This document shows positions 19,383 through 28,825 of a DNA stretch of 64,000 nucleotides, piece after piece. Under the pieces are notes generated by a model. The model saw only the letters and a list, made by a program, of their open reading frames with translations. It did not search any database and had not been told where the DNA came from. A program made the translations under genes and the position numbers. The stretch lies in the NCBI GenBank assembly GCA_003223245.1, contig QHYI01000129.1:62001-126000 (forward strand), in the 5' to 3' direction. Position 1 is the stretch's first letter. Each line of letters begins with the position of its first letter. The stretch is from Acidobacteriota bacterium (GTDB taxonomy: Bacteria > Acidobacteriota > Terriglobia > Acidiferrales > UBA7541).

Positions 19383-20711
19383 ATGAATCCGATGCCCCGG
19401 CGCGCCAGGACCCGCAGGAAATTTCTGCAAATGCTTGGAGTCAGTCCGTTGATTGCCAGTTCGAGCGTCCTTGCAGGCGGCCTGGCAGACCTCCTCCGCG
19501 CCGAGCCGCTGCAGGAAGAACATTTTCTCGGCTGGCTAGGCACTCTGCAACAGCAAGATGACGCAATAATCTCAGCGCCTGACCAAGCCCTTGACGTCAT
19601 GGATTTTGAGCCCGCGGCACGTAAAAACATTCCCCCAGCGCATTGGGGCTATCTTGCGACCGGAGTTGATGACGACGCGACGGTACGCGCGAATCGCGAC
19701 GGCTATTCGCACATTCAAATTCGTTCGCGCCGTCTGGTGGACGTCACGAACATCGACATGTCGCGGATCATCTTCGGCACCAAGTGGGACACGCCCATCG
19801 TGCTCTCGCCCGTAGGAGCGCAGAAAGCGTTTCATCCGGACGGTGAACTGGGTGTAGCGCGGGCGGCAGGGAAGAAGGGCAACCTGATGATGCTGTCCAC
19901 TGTTGCGAGCGCGTCCATCGAAGACGCCCTCGCCGCGCGCGGCGGGCAGGTCTGGCAGCAGCTTTATCCAACGAATGTTTGGGAAGTCACGCGGGCCATT
20001 ATCAAGCGTGCCGAAACCGCGGGTTCGCCCGCGATCGTCCTGACGGTGGATCTGCACGACGGCAGCAACCGCGAAACCCTTTTCCGCGCGCAGCGCGTCG
20101 ACAGACGGCAATGTTCCTTGTGCCACGGGGGATACTCACCCTTCGCTCGCGGGAAGACCGGGGCAACCTCAGCTTCAGAAGGCTTCGCGAAATACGTCGC
20201 GCGGAAACCAATGTTCGACGGCCTGGACGTTTCAAAGGTCACGCAGCTGCATCCCCTGGCGATGAGCTGGGATCTTGTCAAGCGCTTGCGCGACACGATT
20301 ACAGTGAAATTTCTGATCAAAGGCATTGTCACGCGCGAAGACGCCGAGCTTGCGGTCGAGCATGGCGTAGACGGGCTGGTTGTTTCGAATCACGGCGGGC
20401 GCGCGGAAAACACTCTGCGCCCTACCATTGAGAGCTTGCAGGAAGTGGTCGAAGCCGTCGCAGGAAAACTGCCAGTGATTGTCGACGGCGGCGTGCGCCG
20501 CGGCACGGACATTTTCAAAGCGCTCGCACTGGGAGCGGCGGCGGTCGGTTTCGGAAGGCCCCATTCTTGGGGGCTTGGGGCTTTTGGCCAGGCCGGCGTC
20601 GAAGCCGTTTTGGAGATTTATCGCCGCGAATTGCGCGCCATCATGCGCCAGGCAGGAACCACTTCGCTCGATAAAATCACGCGCGAATACGTCATCCCGC
20701 GCTCATCCTGA
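19383..20711 (+). CDS. FMN-dependent alpha-hydroxy-acid oxidase with Tat signal
   Basis: 442 aa. The N-terminus RRARTRRKFLQMLGVSPLIASSSVLAGG is a twin-arginine signal (RRKFLQ), so the folded flavoenzyme is probably exported. The (alpha/beta)8 domain shows the family's FMN and substrate elements: GTKWDTPIVLSPVGAQ, LYPTNVW, the catalytic SNHGGR motif near residue 330, and PVIVDGGVRRGTDIFKALALGA. Relatives oxidise L-lactate, glycolate, mandelate or long-chain hydroxy acids; the substrate is not readable from sequence. The start ATG has GGAG 7 nt upstream. Exported members of this normally cytoplasmic or membrane-bound family are uncommon. Confidence 0.9.
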   Translation: MNPMPRRARTRRKFLQMLGVSPLIASSSVLAGGLADLLRAEPLQEEHFLGWLGTLQQQDDAIISAPDQALDVMDFEPAARKNIPPAHWGYLATGVDDDATVRANRDGYSHIQIRSRRLVDVTNIDMSRIIFGTKWDTPIVLSPVGAQKAFHPDGELGVARAAGKKGNLMMLSTVASASIEDALAARGGQVWQQLYPTNVWEVTRAIIKRAETAGSPAIVLTVDLHDGSNRETLFRAQRVDRRQCSLCHGGYSPFARGKTGATSASEGFAKYVARKPMFDGLDVSKVTQLHPLAMSWDLVKRLRDTITVKFLIKGIVTREDAELAVEHGVDGLVVSNHGGRAENTLRPTIESLQEVVEAVAGKLPVIVDGGVRRGTDIFKALALGAAAVGFGRPHSWGLGAFGQAGVEAVLEIYRRELRAIMRQAGTTSLDKITREYVIPRSS

Positions 20712-20729
20712 CGCACCGCGTGAAGGGAG

Positions 20730-22655
20730 TTAGGGCGCCCAGAGGCGCAGCCCGATCAGATGCCACGCGGAGAGAAATAGCATCACGGTGCAACAAGCCA
20801 TCGAGACGAGCAAGGAATGGATGCGCGCCCAGTTGTGAATCTCCTCACGGGGCACGCTGACCGCAAACGTCAGTCCAGCGAGCGATAACAGAGTGAACGC
20901 AGGAGTCCACACAAAAACGAGAATCGACCAAAAATTGAATGTTCCGATATCGTCTGTGGCTTTGGTAAATGCGAACACCGCCATCATCAGGCTCAGCACG
21001 GCAAAGAGCGGCACAGCGCACACGCGGACGTGCTTCATTCGCCGGACTCTCTTGATGAATTTCGCGAGGAGCAGCCAGAATCCCCAAAAGATCGCGTAGG
21101 GCAGGGCGCTCGCCATCACAATCGCGGAGGCAGCCAAAAGCAGCAGTCGCGTGAATACCCAAATCGGAAAAACTCTTTCTCCGTAAGGCTCGTTTGGTTC
21201 GCCGTTCTGATCGAAGCGGACATAAATCATTCGGCCGCTTGAGTCGGGGAAGAAAACTACGGAAGCCTCCGGGTCCTTTTCTCCCCGAAAAAGGTTTTTG
21301 CCGACAGGGAGTAATACCTCGCGGTTTTTTCCAAAAAGCGACGAGGATTCGAGCTTGCCATCCGCCACGCGAATCCACGTGCCGCCTGTCAACTCTTGCA
21401 TAAACGCAAGCAATTGGTTGCGCGGCGCGCGCGGCGCGTAATAGCCGGAAAAGTTCTTGAGATCTTTCCCGCTGAGCGAAATAACCGGCTGTTGCGGCTT
21501 GGGGAAGTCCTTGGACAAAAAGTCGATCGCCAGATGGTTCAAATCTCCGAGGGCTTTTCCCGAGACCGTGCTGTTCAGCAAAACCACGTAACCCCAGTTT
21601 TGCTCCGGCATATACCGGTAGCTGGAGATGAAGCCATCAATCCCACCGTCATGTCCGTGCGTGATGACGCCGCCGTCGCTTTCCGTGTAGTTCGCGAGTC
21701 CATAGCCGAGAGGGAGGCCGTGCTTTGCAGAAGAATCAGTCTCGGGATATTCCATCCGCGCAATCGAATCTGGTTTCACAAGTTGAAGGTTTCCAGCTTT
21801 ACCCCGACGCAGGAAGAATTGCACCAGCTTGGCTAATTCGCCCGGTGAAGCTTTCATATCGCCCGCAGGACGCAAATAGATATTTTTGTAGGGAACTGCG
21901 CGCGGCGGATGGCCTTGGTAACCTTGCGCGAGCGCAGCGTGATTCGCGTCCGTGAGCCGAAAATCGCCGACGGTAATCTCTAGCGGCGCAAGAATGTTTT
22001 GCCTTATATACGCGTCGAAAGGTTGGCCGGTGATTTTTTCGATCAGGTAGCCCGCGACGCCATAGCCGGGATTCGAATACGAAAACCGCGTGCCGGGAGG
22101 CCAGCGCACGTTCTGCGGTTCCTGGAAGCGCTTGAAAACGTCCAGCAGCGGATAATCCACGCGGTCATGGCGGTTGTAAACTTCGCTCGGCTCCATGTCG
22201 TCGAAACCTGCCGAGTGCTCCAGAAGGTTCACGATGCGCACGGGATTCCTACTCGCCCAGCGGTTTTTCATCGGGATTTCGGGGGCCACATCCTGCAAGC
22301 GCGCGTATAGGTTGATTCTTCCTTCCTCCTCCAATTTCAGGAGCGCCAGCGCTACAAAAGTCTTGCTAATCGACCCGACGCGAAACTCCGTATCGCAGGT
22401 AATATCGCGGTTCGCAGCGAGATCTGCCTTGCCGATTCCGCCGCACCACAGCAATTGACCGTTCGAAACAAGCGCAACCCCTGCTCCGGTCACGTGGTGT
22501 TTCTCCACCACCTCTTTCATGGCCCTTTGCAATTCTTCCAGCGTTTTCGGATGCGGCAGCTCTTCCTTTCTCTGTTCTGCCTGCGGAAAGGTGGAGACCG
22601 AAAACCCGGAAACAAGAAAACACAAAACAAACGCTGGCAACAAAATGCGCCGCAT
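20730..22655 (-). CDS. Secreted serine hydrolase, class C beta-lactamase fold, with C-terminal membrane helices
   Basis: The signal peptide MRRILLPAFVLCFLVSGFSVSTF is followed by the penicillin-binding-protein-like domain: S-x-x-K in RVGSISKTFVALALL, Y-x-N in FSYSNPGYG and H-x-G in ITHGHDGG. A linker region (about 390-480) precedes four hydrophobic helices (LLLLAASAIVMASALPYAIFWGF, VCAVPLFAVLSLMMAVFAF, FWSILVFVWTPAFTLLSLAGL and LLVSMACCTVMLFLSAWHLIGL), so the enzyme faces the periplasm and is anchored at its C-terminus. Function could be an esterase, D-aminopeptidase or peptidoglycan hydrolase. The ATG at 22655 has AAGGAG 7 nt upstream, better than the ATG at 22673. Confidence 0.9.
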   Translation of the reverse strand: MRRILLPAFVLCFLVSGFSVSTFPQAEQRKEELPHPKTLEELQRAMKEVVEKHHVTGAGVALVSNGQLLWCGGIGKADLAANRDITCDTEFRVGSISKTFVALALLKLEEEGRINLYARLQDVAPEIPMKNRWASRNPVRIVNLLEHSAGFDDMEPSEVYNRHDRVDYPLLDVFKRFQEPQNVRWPPGTRFSYSNPGYGVAGYLIEKITGQPFDAYIRQNILAPLEITVGDFRLTDANHAALAQGYQGHPPRAVPYKNIYLRPAGDMKASPGELAKLVQFFLRRGKAGNLQLVKPDSIARMEYPETDSSAKHGLPLGYGLANYTESDGGVITHGHDGGIDGFISSYRYMPEQNWGYVVLLNSTVSGKALGDLNHLAIDFLSKDFPKPQQPVISLSGKDLKNFSGYYAPRAPRNQLLAFMQELTGGTWIRVADGKLESSSLFGKNREVLLPVGKNLFRGEKDPEASVVFFPDSSGRMIYVRFDQNGEPNEPYGERVFPIWVFTRLLLLAASAIVMASALPYAIFWGFWLLLAKFIKRVRRMKHVRVCAVPLFAVLSLMMAVFAFTKATDDIGTFNFWSILVFVWTPAFTLLSLAGLTFAVSVPREEIHNWARIHSLLVSMACCTVMLFLSAWHLIGLRLWAP

Positions 22656-22845
22656 GCAGTTCTCCTTGGCCATGTTTTTCTTCGGTGCGCAGTATTTTAT
22701 CCGTGAATTTGCTTAGCTCCAAAGGATTTGCCGCGCCCCTTGCCAAGTCTTTCCGGCAATCGCAATTGACGCTGCTCGGAGTCTCGAATAGGATGCCGCA
22801 CGCCGCTTTTTGCGTTTAAAAAGGCGACGGGGAGCTGCTGGCAAA

Positions 22846-24954
22846 ATGAAACGTGTCCTTGCCATTCTTGCCTGGATCGTCACCGCGCTGCTGGGCGCCA
22901 GCGCATTGGGAGCCATCGCCATCCACCGCGGCGAACCACTCAACGCCATGTGGTTTGTCATTGCCGCGCTTTGCTGTTTCCTCGTGGCCTTCCGACTGTA
23001 TTCCGCCTTCGTGGCAGCTAAGGTTCTGGCGCTAGACGACACTCGTGCTACTCCCGCGGAACGTCACGACGACGGCCGTGACTTTGTGCCTACCAACAAA
23101 TGGGTCCTCTTCGGCCACCATTTCGCGGCGATCGCAGGGCCTGGCCCGCTGGTCGGCCCCACGCTGGCTGCGCAATTTGGGTATCTCCCCGGCACGCTTT
23201 GGCTGATTGCGGGCGCAGCTTTCGGAGGTTGCGTCCAGGACTTTGTGATTCTCTTTTGTTCCATTCGCCGCGACGGGAAATCGCTCGGCCAAATGGCGCG
23301 CGAAGAGGTAAGCAAGCGCGGCGGGATCATCGCGCAACTTGCCGTGCTCGCCATCATTATCATCCTTCTGGGCGTTATTGCCCTGGTTGTGGTGAACGCG
23401 CTGAAAGCTTCGCCTTGGGCCACCTTTACCATCTCGATGACGCTTCCTATTGCTTTGCTGCTCGGCGTCTACTTGCGATTCCTGCGGCCGGGCAGGGTTG
23501 TGGAAGCTTCGGTTATCGGTTTCGCCTTGGTGCTATTTGTCGTTGTTGCCGGGCGGTGGGTGGCGGAAGCTCCGTCCTGGGCACACGTGTTCACATTAAG
23601 CGGCGTATCGCTCGCGATGGCCATCATTGTTTACGGTTTTATCGCTTCGGTCTTGCCGGTTTGGCTGCTGCTCGCGCCACGCGATTATTTGATCGCGTTC
23701 ATCAAAGCCGGAGCCATTTTCTCGCTTGCCGCGGGCATCTTATTCGTCCGCCCGCCAGTCTTGATGCCCCCGCTGACTCGTTTCATTGATGGAACGGGGC
23801 CCGTGTTTGCCGGGAAAATCTTCCCGTTTTGCTTCATCACCATTGCTTGTGGCGCGATTAGCGGATTTCATTCGCTGATTTCCTCGGGGACCACCCCGAA
23901 GATGATTCTCCGCGAGAGTCAGGCGCGGTTTATCGGCTATGGCGCCATGCTGCTGGAATCGTTCGTCGGCGTGATGGCCATGGTCGCGGCTTGCGCTATG
24001 ACGCCGGGAGTTTATTTCGCCATCAACAGTCCCGCAGGAATCGTCGGCCGTACCGCGGAAGCAGCAGCGACCACCATCAGCAGTTGGGGCTACCACCTCG
24101 ACGCGCAGGGAATCACAGAGCTGGCGCGCTCAGTTGGCGAACAAACTCTGCTGAACCGCACAGGCGGTGCCCCGTCGCTTGCCGTGGGCATGGCCCAAAT
24201 TTTTTCGAGCACCATTGGCGGCGGACGCCTGCTCGGCATCTGGTATCACTTTGCCATCATGTTTGAAGCGCTTTTTGTGCTCACGGTGCTGGATGCCGGC
24301 ACGCGCGTAGGACGGTTCATGATCCATGAAATGAGCGGGCGCATCTGGAGACCGCTCGCACGCAGCAATTGGCTGCCCGCGGTTTTCTTTTGCAGCGCGG
24401 TCATTGTCGGGGCCTGGGGCTATTTTCTCTACCAGGGTGTGATCGATCCCTTAGGGGGCATCAATTCTCTCTGGCCGCTGTTCGGGATTTCCAATCAATT
24501 GCTTGCTGCGGTCGCGCTAGTGGTGGCCACCACGATTCTGATGAAAATGGGACGACTGCGGTGGATCTGGGTGACCATGATTCCCATGGCGGCTCTCATC
24601 GTCATCACCATGACCGCCAGTTACCAGAAGATTTTCAGCCCAAACCCGCGCATAGGTTTTCTCTCTGGCGCGAACGAGTTAGCGGCGCAAATCGCCAGGG
24701 GCCAGGTAGCAGCGGCAAGAATCGTGGAGACCCATCGGCTGATGTTCAATTTGCGCCTCGACGCCGTCGTTACGTCCATTCTCGCTTTGATGATCTTGCT
24801 GCTCATCATCGAAGCGCTTTTCCAGTGGTACGGAATTCTCAGCCGCCGCGAAGCCATGCTGCACGAATCGCCCTACATTGCGACGCGTTGGGCCAAGAAT
24901 TTCTCTGGTGCTGGCCGGGATTTGGTAGTTGGTGATGCCATAGGAGACGACTGA
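22846..24954 (+). CDS. cstA: Carbon starvation protein CstA (pyruvate/peptide transporter family)
   Basis: About 702 aa with many membrane helices. Family blocks: WFVIAALCCFLVAFRLYSAF, FVPTNKWVLFGHHFAAIAGPGPLVGPTLAAQFGYLPGTLW, GGCVQDFVILFCSIRRDGKSLGQ, CGAISGFHSLISSGTTPKMI, and LWPLFGISNQLLAAVAL near the end. CstA homologues take up pyruvate or peptides when carbon is scarce. The ATG at 22846 is taken because GGGGAG lies upstream and the protein then begins at its first helix. Its TGA overlaps the ATG of ybdD, so the two are translationally coupled, as in other bacteria. Confidence 0.95.
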   Translation: MKRVLAILAWIVTALLGASALGAIAIHRGEPLNAMWFVIAALCCFLVAFRLYSAFVAAKVLALDDTRATPAERHDDGRDFVPTNKWVLFGHHFAAIAGPGPLVGPTLAAQFGYLPGTLWLIAGAAFGGCVQDFVILFCSIRRDGKSLGQMAREEVSKRGGIIAQLAVLAIIIILLGVIALVVVNALKASPWATFTISMTLPIALLLGVYLRFLRPGRVVEASVIGFALVLFVVVAGRWVAEAPSWAHVFTLSGVSLAMAIIVYGFIASVLPVWLLLAPRDYLIAFIKAGAIFSLAAGILFVRPPVLMPPLTRFIDGTGPVFAGKIFPFCFITIACGAISGFHSLISSGTTPKMILRESQARFIGYGAMLLESFVGVMAMVAACAMTPGVYFAINSPAGIVGRTAEAAATTISSWGYHLDAQGITELARSVGEQTLLNRTGGAPSLAVGMAQIFSSTIGGGRLLGIWYHFAIMFEALFVLTVLDAGTRVGRFMIHEMSGRIWRPLARSNWLPAVFFCSAVIVGAWGYFLYQGVIDPLGGINSLWPLFGISNQLLAAVALVVATTILMKMGRLRWIWVTMIPMAALIVITMTASYQKIFSPNPRIGFLSGANELAAQIARGQVAAARIVETHRLMFNLRLDAVVTSILALMILLLIIEALFQWYGILSRREAMLHESPYIATRWAKNFSGAGRDLVVGDAIGDD

Positions 24955-25154
24955 TGCGCAAAGCTGCAAAACGCACGAAACGCTTCCTTCGCCGCTTCTG
25001 GCGCGGCGTGCGCGAATGGAGTGGCGATGCCGCGTATGAAACCTACCTGCGAGCAAAAGCCTGTCATCGCGATTCCTGTCGCACCCTGGGTCCGGCGGAG
25101 TTTTATGTGGACCAGCTCAATCGCCGCTATTCGCGCCCCCATCGCTGCTGCTGA
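24954..25154 (+). CDS. ybdD: YbdD/YjiX-family small protein (DUF466)
   Basis: 66 aa. The frame RRFWRGVREWSGDAAYETYLRA with a later LGPAEFYVDQLNRRYSRPHRCC matches the short DUF466 proteins that sit directly after cstA-type transporters and are thought to be needed for transport. The TGATG overlap with cstA supports coupled expression. Confidence 0.9.
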   Translation: MRKAAKRTKRFLRRFWRGVREWSGDAAYETYLRAKACHRDSCRTLGPAEFYVDQLNRRYSRPHRCC

Positions 25155-25207
25155 AATTCTCAGCAGTAGATTTCTTGGCTAGCTAGCTAGAGCAGGATTG
25201 CCAGGGC

Positions 25208-26389
25208 TCAGATTTCTTCCTCGTCCTCGCTTTGATGCCTCAGGACCGTCGTTTTGTGCGTGATGCGGATGCTGTTGTTGCGGATCCCGGAGAGAATGGC
25301 TCGTCGTGTTTCCTCAGGCAGCATTTCTGGAGCAAACACGCCTGCGAGTTCGCGAGGGAAGAACTTGATGAATAGCGCTGCAATGTGCGCCGTGGCATAG
25401 GCCACCGGCGTCGTAAATCGTCCTTGCTGACGAATCTGGTAAAGGGTCGGAAACATGCAATCGCTGCGCAACAGTAAACATTCGTCGGCAGTTTTGCCGT
25501 GATTCACTCCTTTAACTAACACGGCGGCGGCGAACCGCGCATTCTGCAGAATCCCTTGCCGAATCAGCTTGGCAATTCGCTTTGGGGAAAATGTTTGGGG
25601 GAAACGCTGCCGCGCCATTCCCCGCGACTTCGACAATTTTCCTTGCCTGTGCCAACGGCGCAGGCGGTCAATCTCGTTTCCGCCGATTTTTACCTCCAGA
25701 TCCCGGATTGGGATGAAGTAAGGCAGCGTGGCTGCCTCGTCTTGCGCCGCGAGCACCACGCGAACTGCTCCAATAGGGTCAGGGAAACGGAATTTCTCGA
25801 TCTCCGAGAACCGTTTGGCCAGTTCAAATCTTCCGTTGCGATAGACGCGGGGGTGAGAAACCGCTTCGTCAAAGGAAACTTCCGGTGACCATTGCGAAAT
25901 GGGATCTTCACTTTCGCTGCTTTCATAGAGCCGGATATGTACGGAGCGCACTTCATCCAGCATGTCGGCGGCGCGTTTCACCAGCAGGTTCGTCAGTCCG
26001 GGCGCCGCGCCGGCATTGATCACCGCCGCGCGGTTCTTTTCTTCGAATCTCTTGGTGTAGCGAAGCTGTTCGGCTTTGAAGGGGTTTCTCGTGAGGTGGG
26101 AACTGAGGTCCAGGTAATGGGAACGCAACCGCAGGGCCGCTCGAAGCACGATTTCATTGAATACCGAAGCGGAGGCGTTGACGATGAGCTGGCAGCCCTT
26201 CGCGGCTTTCACGATGCCACGGAGGTTTCGTGCATTCACCTCCGTGACCGCGATGGTGCTTCTTCTGCCCAGGAAGCGCCGTGCCCGCTCTGGATCGCGA
26301 TCTCCACACCAGACCGTATGTCCTTGGCGTTCCAGTAATTGTGCGAGAAGCGAGCCGGTCGCCCCGGCCCCTAAGACGAAGATCCGCAT
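25208..26389 (-). CDS. Saccharopine-dehydrogenase-like NAD(P)-binding protein
   Basis: 393 aa. MRIFVLGAGATGSLLAQLLERQGHTVWCGDRDPERA is a Rossmann dinucleotide-binding start. IVNASASVFNEIVLRAALRLRSHYLDLSSH and NAGAAPGLTNLLVKRAA place it with saccharopine dehydrogenase-type carboxynorspermidine or trans-acting reductases. The C-terminal half contains a large Arg/Lys-rich domain and an acidic tail (SEDEEEI). The true substrate is unknown. It is convergent with ybdD and 160 nt from the methyltransferase gene on the same strand. Confidence 0.8.
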   Translation of the reverse strand: MRIFVLGAGATGSLLAQLLERQGHTVWCGDRDPERARRFLGRRSTIAVTEVNARNLRGIVKAAKGCQLIVNASASVFNEIVLRAALRLRSHYLDLSSHLTRNPFKAEQLRYTKRFEEKNRAAVINAGAAPGLTNLLVKRAADMLDEVRSVHIRLYESSESEDPISQWSPEVSFDEAVSHPRVYRNGRFELAKRFSEIEKFRFPDPIGAVRVVLAAQDEAATLPYFIPIRDLEVKIGGNEIDRLRRWHRQGKLSKSRGMARQRFPQTFSPKRIAKLIRQGILQNARFAAAVLVKGVNHGKTADECLLLRSDCMFPTLYQIRQQGRFTTPVAYATAHIAALFIKFFPRELAGVFAPEMLPEETRRAILSGIRNNSIRITHKTTVLRHQSEDEEEI

Positions 26390-26548
26390 GGCGTGGGCAA
26401 AACTCTATCACAGAGTTGAAGCTCAGCGCCGCGCGGTCGAAATTCGACCGCACGGAGATGAGCGTGATTTGCATCAGCGGAATGGGGTTCGGAAAACGCT
26501 GAGAATCGGACCGCAAATGTTAACAGACCGATGAGAGCAAAGGCTTTC

Positions 26549-27418
26549 TTACTTTCTCCCTAACAGGCAGACGCCGGACCAGGGGCGGTTTCCCGCGGGC
26601 CCTTTTTTCTGCGGCAGCCGCGCGAGCAAGCGCAGCAGCAGAGGAGGCCGCTTGAATTGCGCGGCGGTCTGTAGCACGGGCTTCACTTCCATCGCGTTCC
26701 AGCCATGCGGGGTGAAAAATTCTGGTCCTTGCGCAGGAGCGAATTTGAACGGTGCCCCAACCTGGCTCAGATGCTTGCCCATGGTCTTCTGCATCATTTT
26801 CAGCAGGCCCGGCGACGCAATGTCCAGAATCCAGCGCTGAAAACTTGCGCCATTAGCAAGGTCGCGGGCCAATGCTGCCACCTCCTCCCCGCTCAAGTAA
26901 ATGAGCAGTCCCTCGGTCAGGATGAGGATTCTCTTCGCGCGACTGTTGAGTTCTGCAAAGAGAGCCCGGCGCGCGTGGGCATCCGCCAAATTCAACCGAA
27001 TGCGTTGAAGCGCGCAAATCGGGTTTTCATTGGCCAGAATCCCTTCTTTGTAGGAGAGGATTTCCGGTAGATCGATTTCAATCCATTGCAGTGACGCGGG
27101 GAGGTTCATGCGGTAGGGGCGCGCATCCAATCCGGCGGCGAGATTCAACACCAGATCCGTGCCTTGCTGCAGCTCGTGGGTGATGAAATGGTCGAAGAGG
27201 TAAGTGCGCGTGACCCAGGCCCAAGCATGCTTGTTACCGTCGGGAAGCGTGTTCGCGATGTCGACGCCGTGTTGGCCGCAAAGACGCTGCGCGAAGGGGT
27301 CGCGGAAGATGGCATCGGGCCGCTTGGTCTCTTCGGCGCGAAAATAGGCCGCCCAGCGCGCGGTATCTGAAACATTGCGCACTATTCCTGGACTTGCTGC
27401 CGGCGGCATTTCCGCCAT
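26549..27418 (-). CDS. Class I SAM-dependent methyltransferase (LCMT/PPM1-like)
   Basis: 289 aa. VRNVSDTARWAAYFRAEETKRPDAIFRDPFAQRL is the typical start of bacterial leucine-carboxyl-methyltransferase-like enzymes. GTDLVLNLAAGLDARPYRM is the SAM-binding loop, WIEIDLPEILSYKE the acidic site, and RILILTEGLLIYLSGEEVAALAR the later motif. Bacterial members often methylate polyketides or small acids; the substrate is unknown. GGAGG 8 nt upstream of the ATG at 27418 supports this start. It is probably a single gene. Confidence 0.9.
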   Translation of the reverse strand: MAEMPPAASPGIVRNVSDTARWAAYFRAEETKRPDAIFRDPFAQRLCGQHGVDIANTLPDGNKHAWAWVTRTYLFDHFITHELQQGTDLVLNLAAGLDARPYRMNLPASLQWIEIDLPEILSYKEGILANENPICALQRIRLNLADAHARRALFAELNSRAKRILILTEGLLIYLSGEEVAALARDLANGASFQRWILDIASPGLLKMMQKTMGKHLSQVGAPFKFAPAQGPEFFTPHGWNAMEVKPVLQTAAQFKRPPLLLRLLARLPQKKGPAGNRPWSGVCLLGRK

Positions 27419-27511
27419 TGCGAAATCCTCCCGGTTTTGTCAATCAAATCCAGTCTTGAACTCAGGCGTTCCGATCCCAGTTAAACATAACGGTTGTGCT
27501 GCCTGAAAATT

Positions 27512-28435
27512 CTATTCGAGCGGCCAGAGCCACGCCGCGCCGCGCACACCGCTCGAGTCCCCGTGCTTCGCGGGAACTAGGGGAGTGTCTGCTTCTTTTC
27601 CAAAGACGTAATCTTTCAGGCGCGCGGGAACATATTTGTAGATGCGGGGAATTTGCGAAGCGCCGCCACCCATCACGATCACGTCCGGGTCGAGCAAATT
27701 GATGACGCCAGCGAGCCCGCGAGCGAGGCGGTCCTCGAAACGATCCAACACCGCAAGCGCGGCGGGCTCGCCCGCTTCGCCGCGAGCGAGAATCTCCGGC
27801 CCACGGAGGGAAAGTTTCGTGGCGCGCTCGTAATCCTTCTCCAAGCCAGTGCCAGAGATCCAGGTTTCGATACAGCCGTTTTTACCACAGTAGCAGGGAG
27901 GCCCGGGAAATTCGTCAGCGCGCATCCAGGGCAGCGTGTTGTGGCCCCACTCTCCGGCGACGCCGTTCGAACCGCTGTGCACACGGCCATCGACGGCGAT
28001 TCCGCCGCCGCAGCCCGTTCCGAGAATCACTGCAAACACAACATGTGTGCCCACTCCCGCACCGTCCGTAGCCTCGGAAACTGCCAAGCAGTTCGCATCG
28101 TTGGCGCAACGAACTTCGCGGGCGAGAGCGCGGCTCAAATCTTTGTGGAAAGGCTTGCCGTTCAGCCAAGTCGAGTTGGCGTTTTTCACCAGGCCGCTTC
28201 GCGTGGAGACAGTTCCTGGAATTCCGACGCCCACGGTGACGGTGCGGCCGAGTGTTTTCTCCATTCCTTTGACGCCGTCGGCGATAGCGCGCACGGTCCC
28301 ATCATAATCGAATCGCGGCGTGGCGATGCGATGCCTGTGCAATTCGGCGCCGTCGCGCTCGAGGGCGACAAATTCGATTTTTGTGCCGCCGAGATCGACG
28401 CCAACGCGAAGGGAATGGTTTTTCGCCGGAGCCAT
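27512..28435 (-). CDS. ROK-family sugar kinase (fructokinase/glucokinase type)
   Basis: 307 aa. The ATP-binding phosphate-1 motif is [16 protein letters not shown] (10-25), with the substrate region [13 protein letters not shown] and the [12 protein letters not shown] motif. Then come [10 protein letters not shown] and the ROK zinc-binding cluster in [17 protein letters not shown], ending [15 protein letters not shown]. It phosphorylates a hexose (fructose or glucose, perhaps mannose) at C6. The ATG at 28435 has a G-rich AAGGGGGG stretch 6 nt upstream; the TTG at 28453 is rejected. Confidence 0.92.
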   Translation of the reverse strand: MAPAKNHSLRVGVDLGGTKIEFVALERDGAELHRHRIATPRFDYDGTVRAIADGVKGMEKTLGRTVTVGVGIPGTVSTRSGLVKNANSTWLNGKPFHKDLSRALAREVRCANDANCLAVSEATDGAGVGTHVVFAVILGTGCGGGIAVDGRVHSGSNGVAGEWGHNTLPWMRADEFPGPPCYCGKNGCIETWISGTGLEKDYERATKLSLRGPEILARGEAGEPAALAVLDRFEDRLARGLAGVINLLDPDVIVMGGGASQIPRIYKYVPARLKDYVFGKEADTPLVPAKHGDSSGVRGAAWLWPLE

Positions 28436-28537
28436 TACGCGCCCCCCCTTCAAACGCGCAGCATTCTACTCCGTGAAGGGACTTGCTTTCGTTTCATTTT
28501 TGAATCGGCCGGTTTACTGGTCGGTAGGCGGCCATGG

Positions 28538-28810
28538 ATGACAAAGATACCGAACTTTACGCCGTTCGAAGGCGCGATTCTTGGCTGGGAAGTGGACGAC
28601 ATTCAGGCGACAGCTAAGTGGCTCCGCGAGCGCGGCGTGAACCTGGAAAACTATCCGTTCGCACAAGACCGGGATCTCGGAATCTGGACTTCGCCGAGCG
28701 GCGACAAAGCAGCGTGGTTCAAGGATCCGGATGGCAACGTCCTTTCTGTGACGCACCTCATTAGCCGGGCGTGCCGCGGTTGTGGGCGAGCAGCGCGCCT
28801 CCTGTGGTAG
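28538..28810 (+). pseudogene. C-terminal half of a VOC (glyoxalase/bleomycin-resistance) protein
   Basis: TPFEGAILGWEVDDIQATAKWLRERGVNLENYPFAQDRDLGIWTSPSGDKAAWFKDPDGNVLSVTHL is the second half of a vicinal-oxygen-chelate protein, including its metal-binding Glu region. The first half is missing: upstream in the same frame there is only antisense of the ROK gene. The first usable ATG is at 28538 and has no clear RBS. It is probably a gene fragment left by deletion, though a 91-aa product could still be made. MFS transporter genes follow 16 nt later. Confidence 0.7.
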
Positions 28811-28825
28811 CATTTTTGGACCTTG

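Noticed and set aside
27653-28810. 385-aa plus-strand frame overlapping the ROK kinase
   Set aside because: Antisense of the ROK gene over most of its length; only its last 90 codons are real VOC sequence, listed as a fragment.
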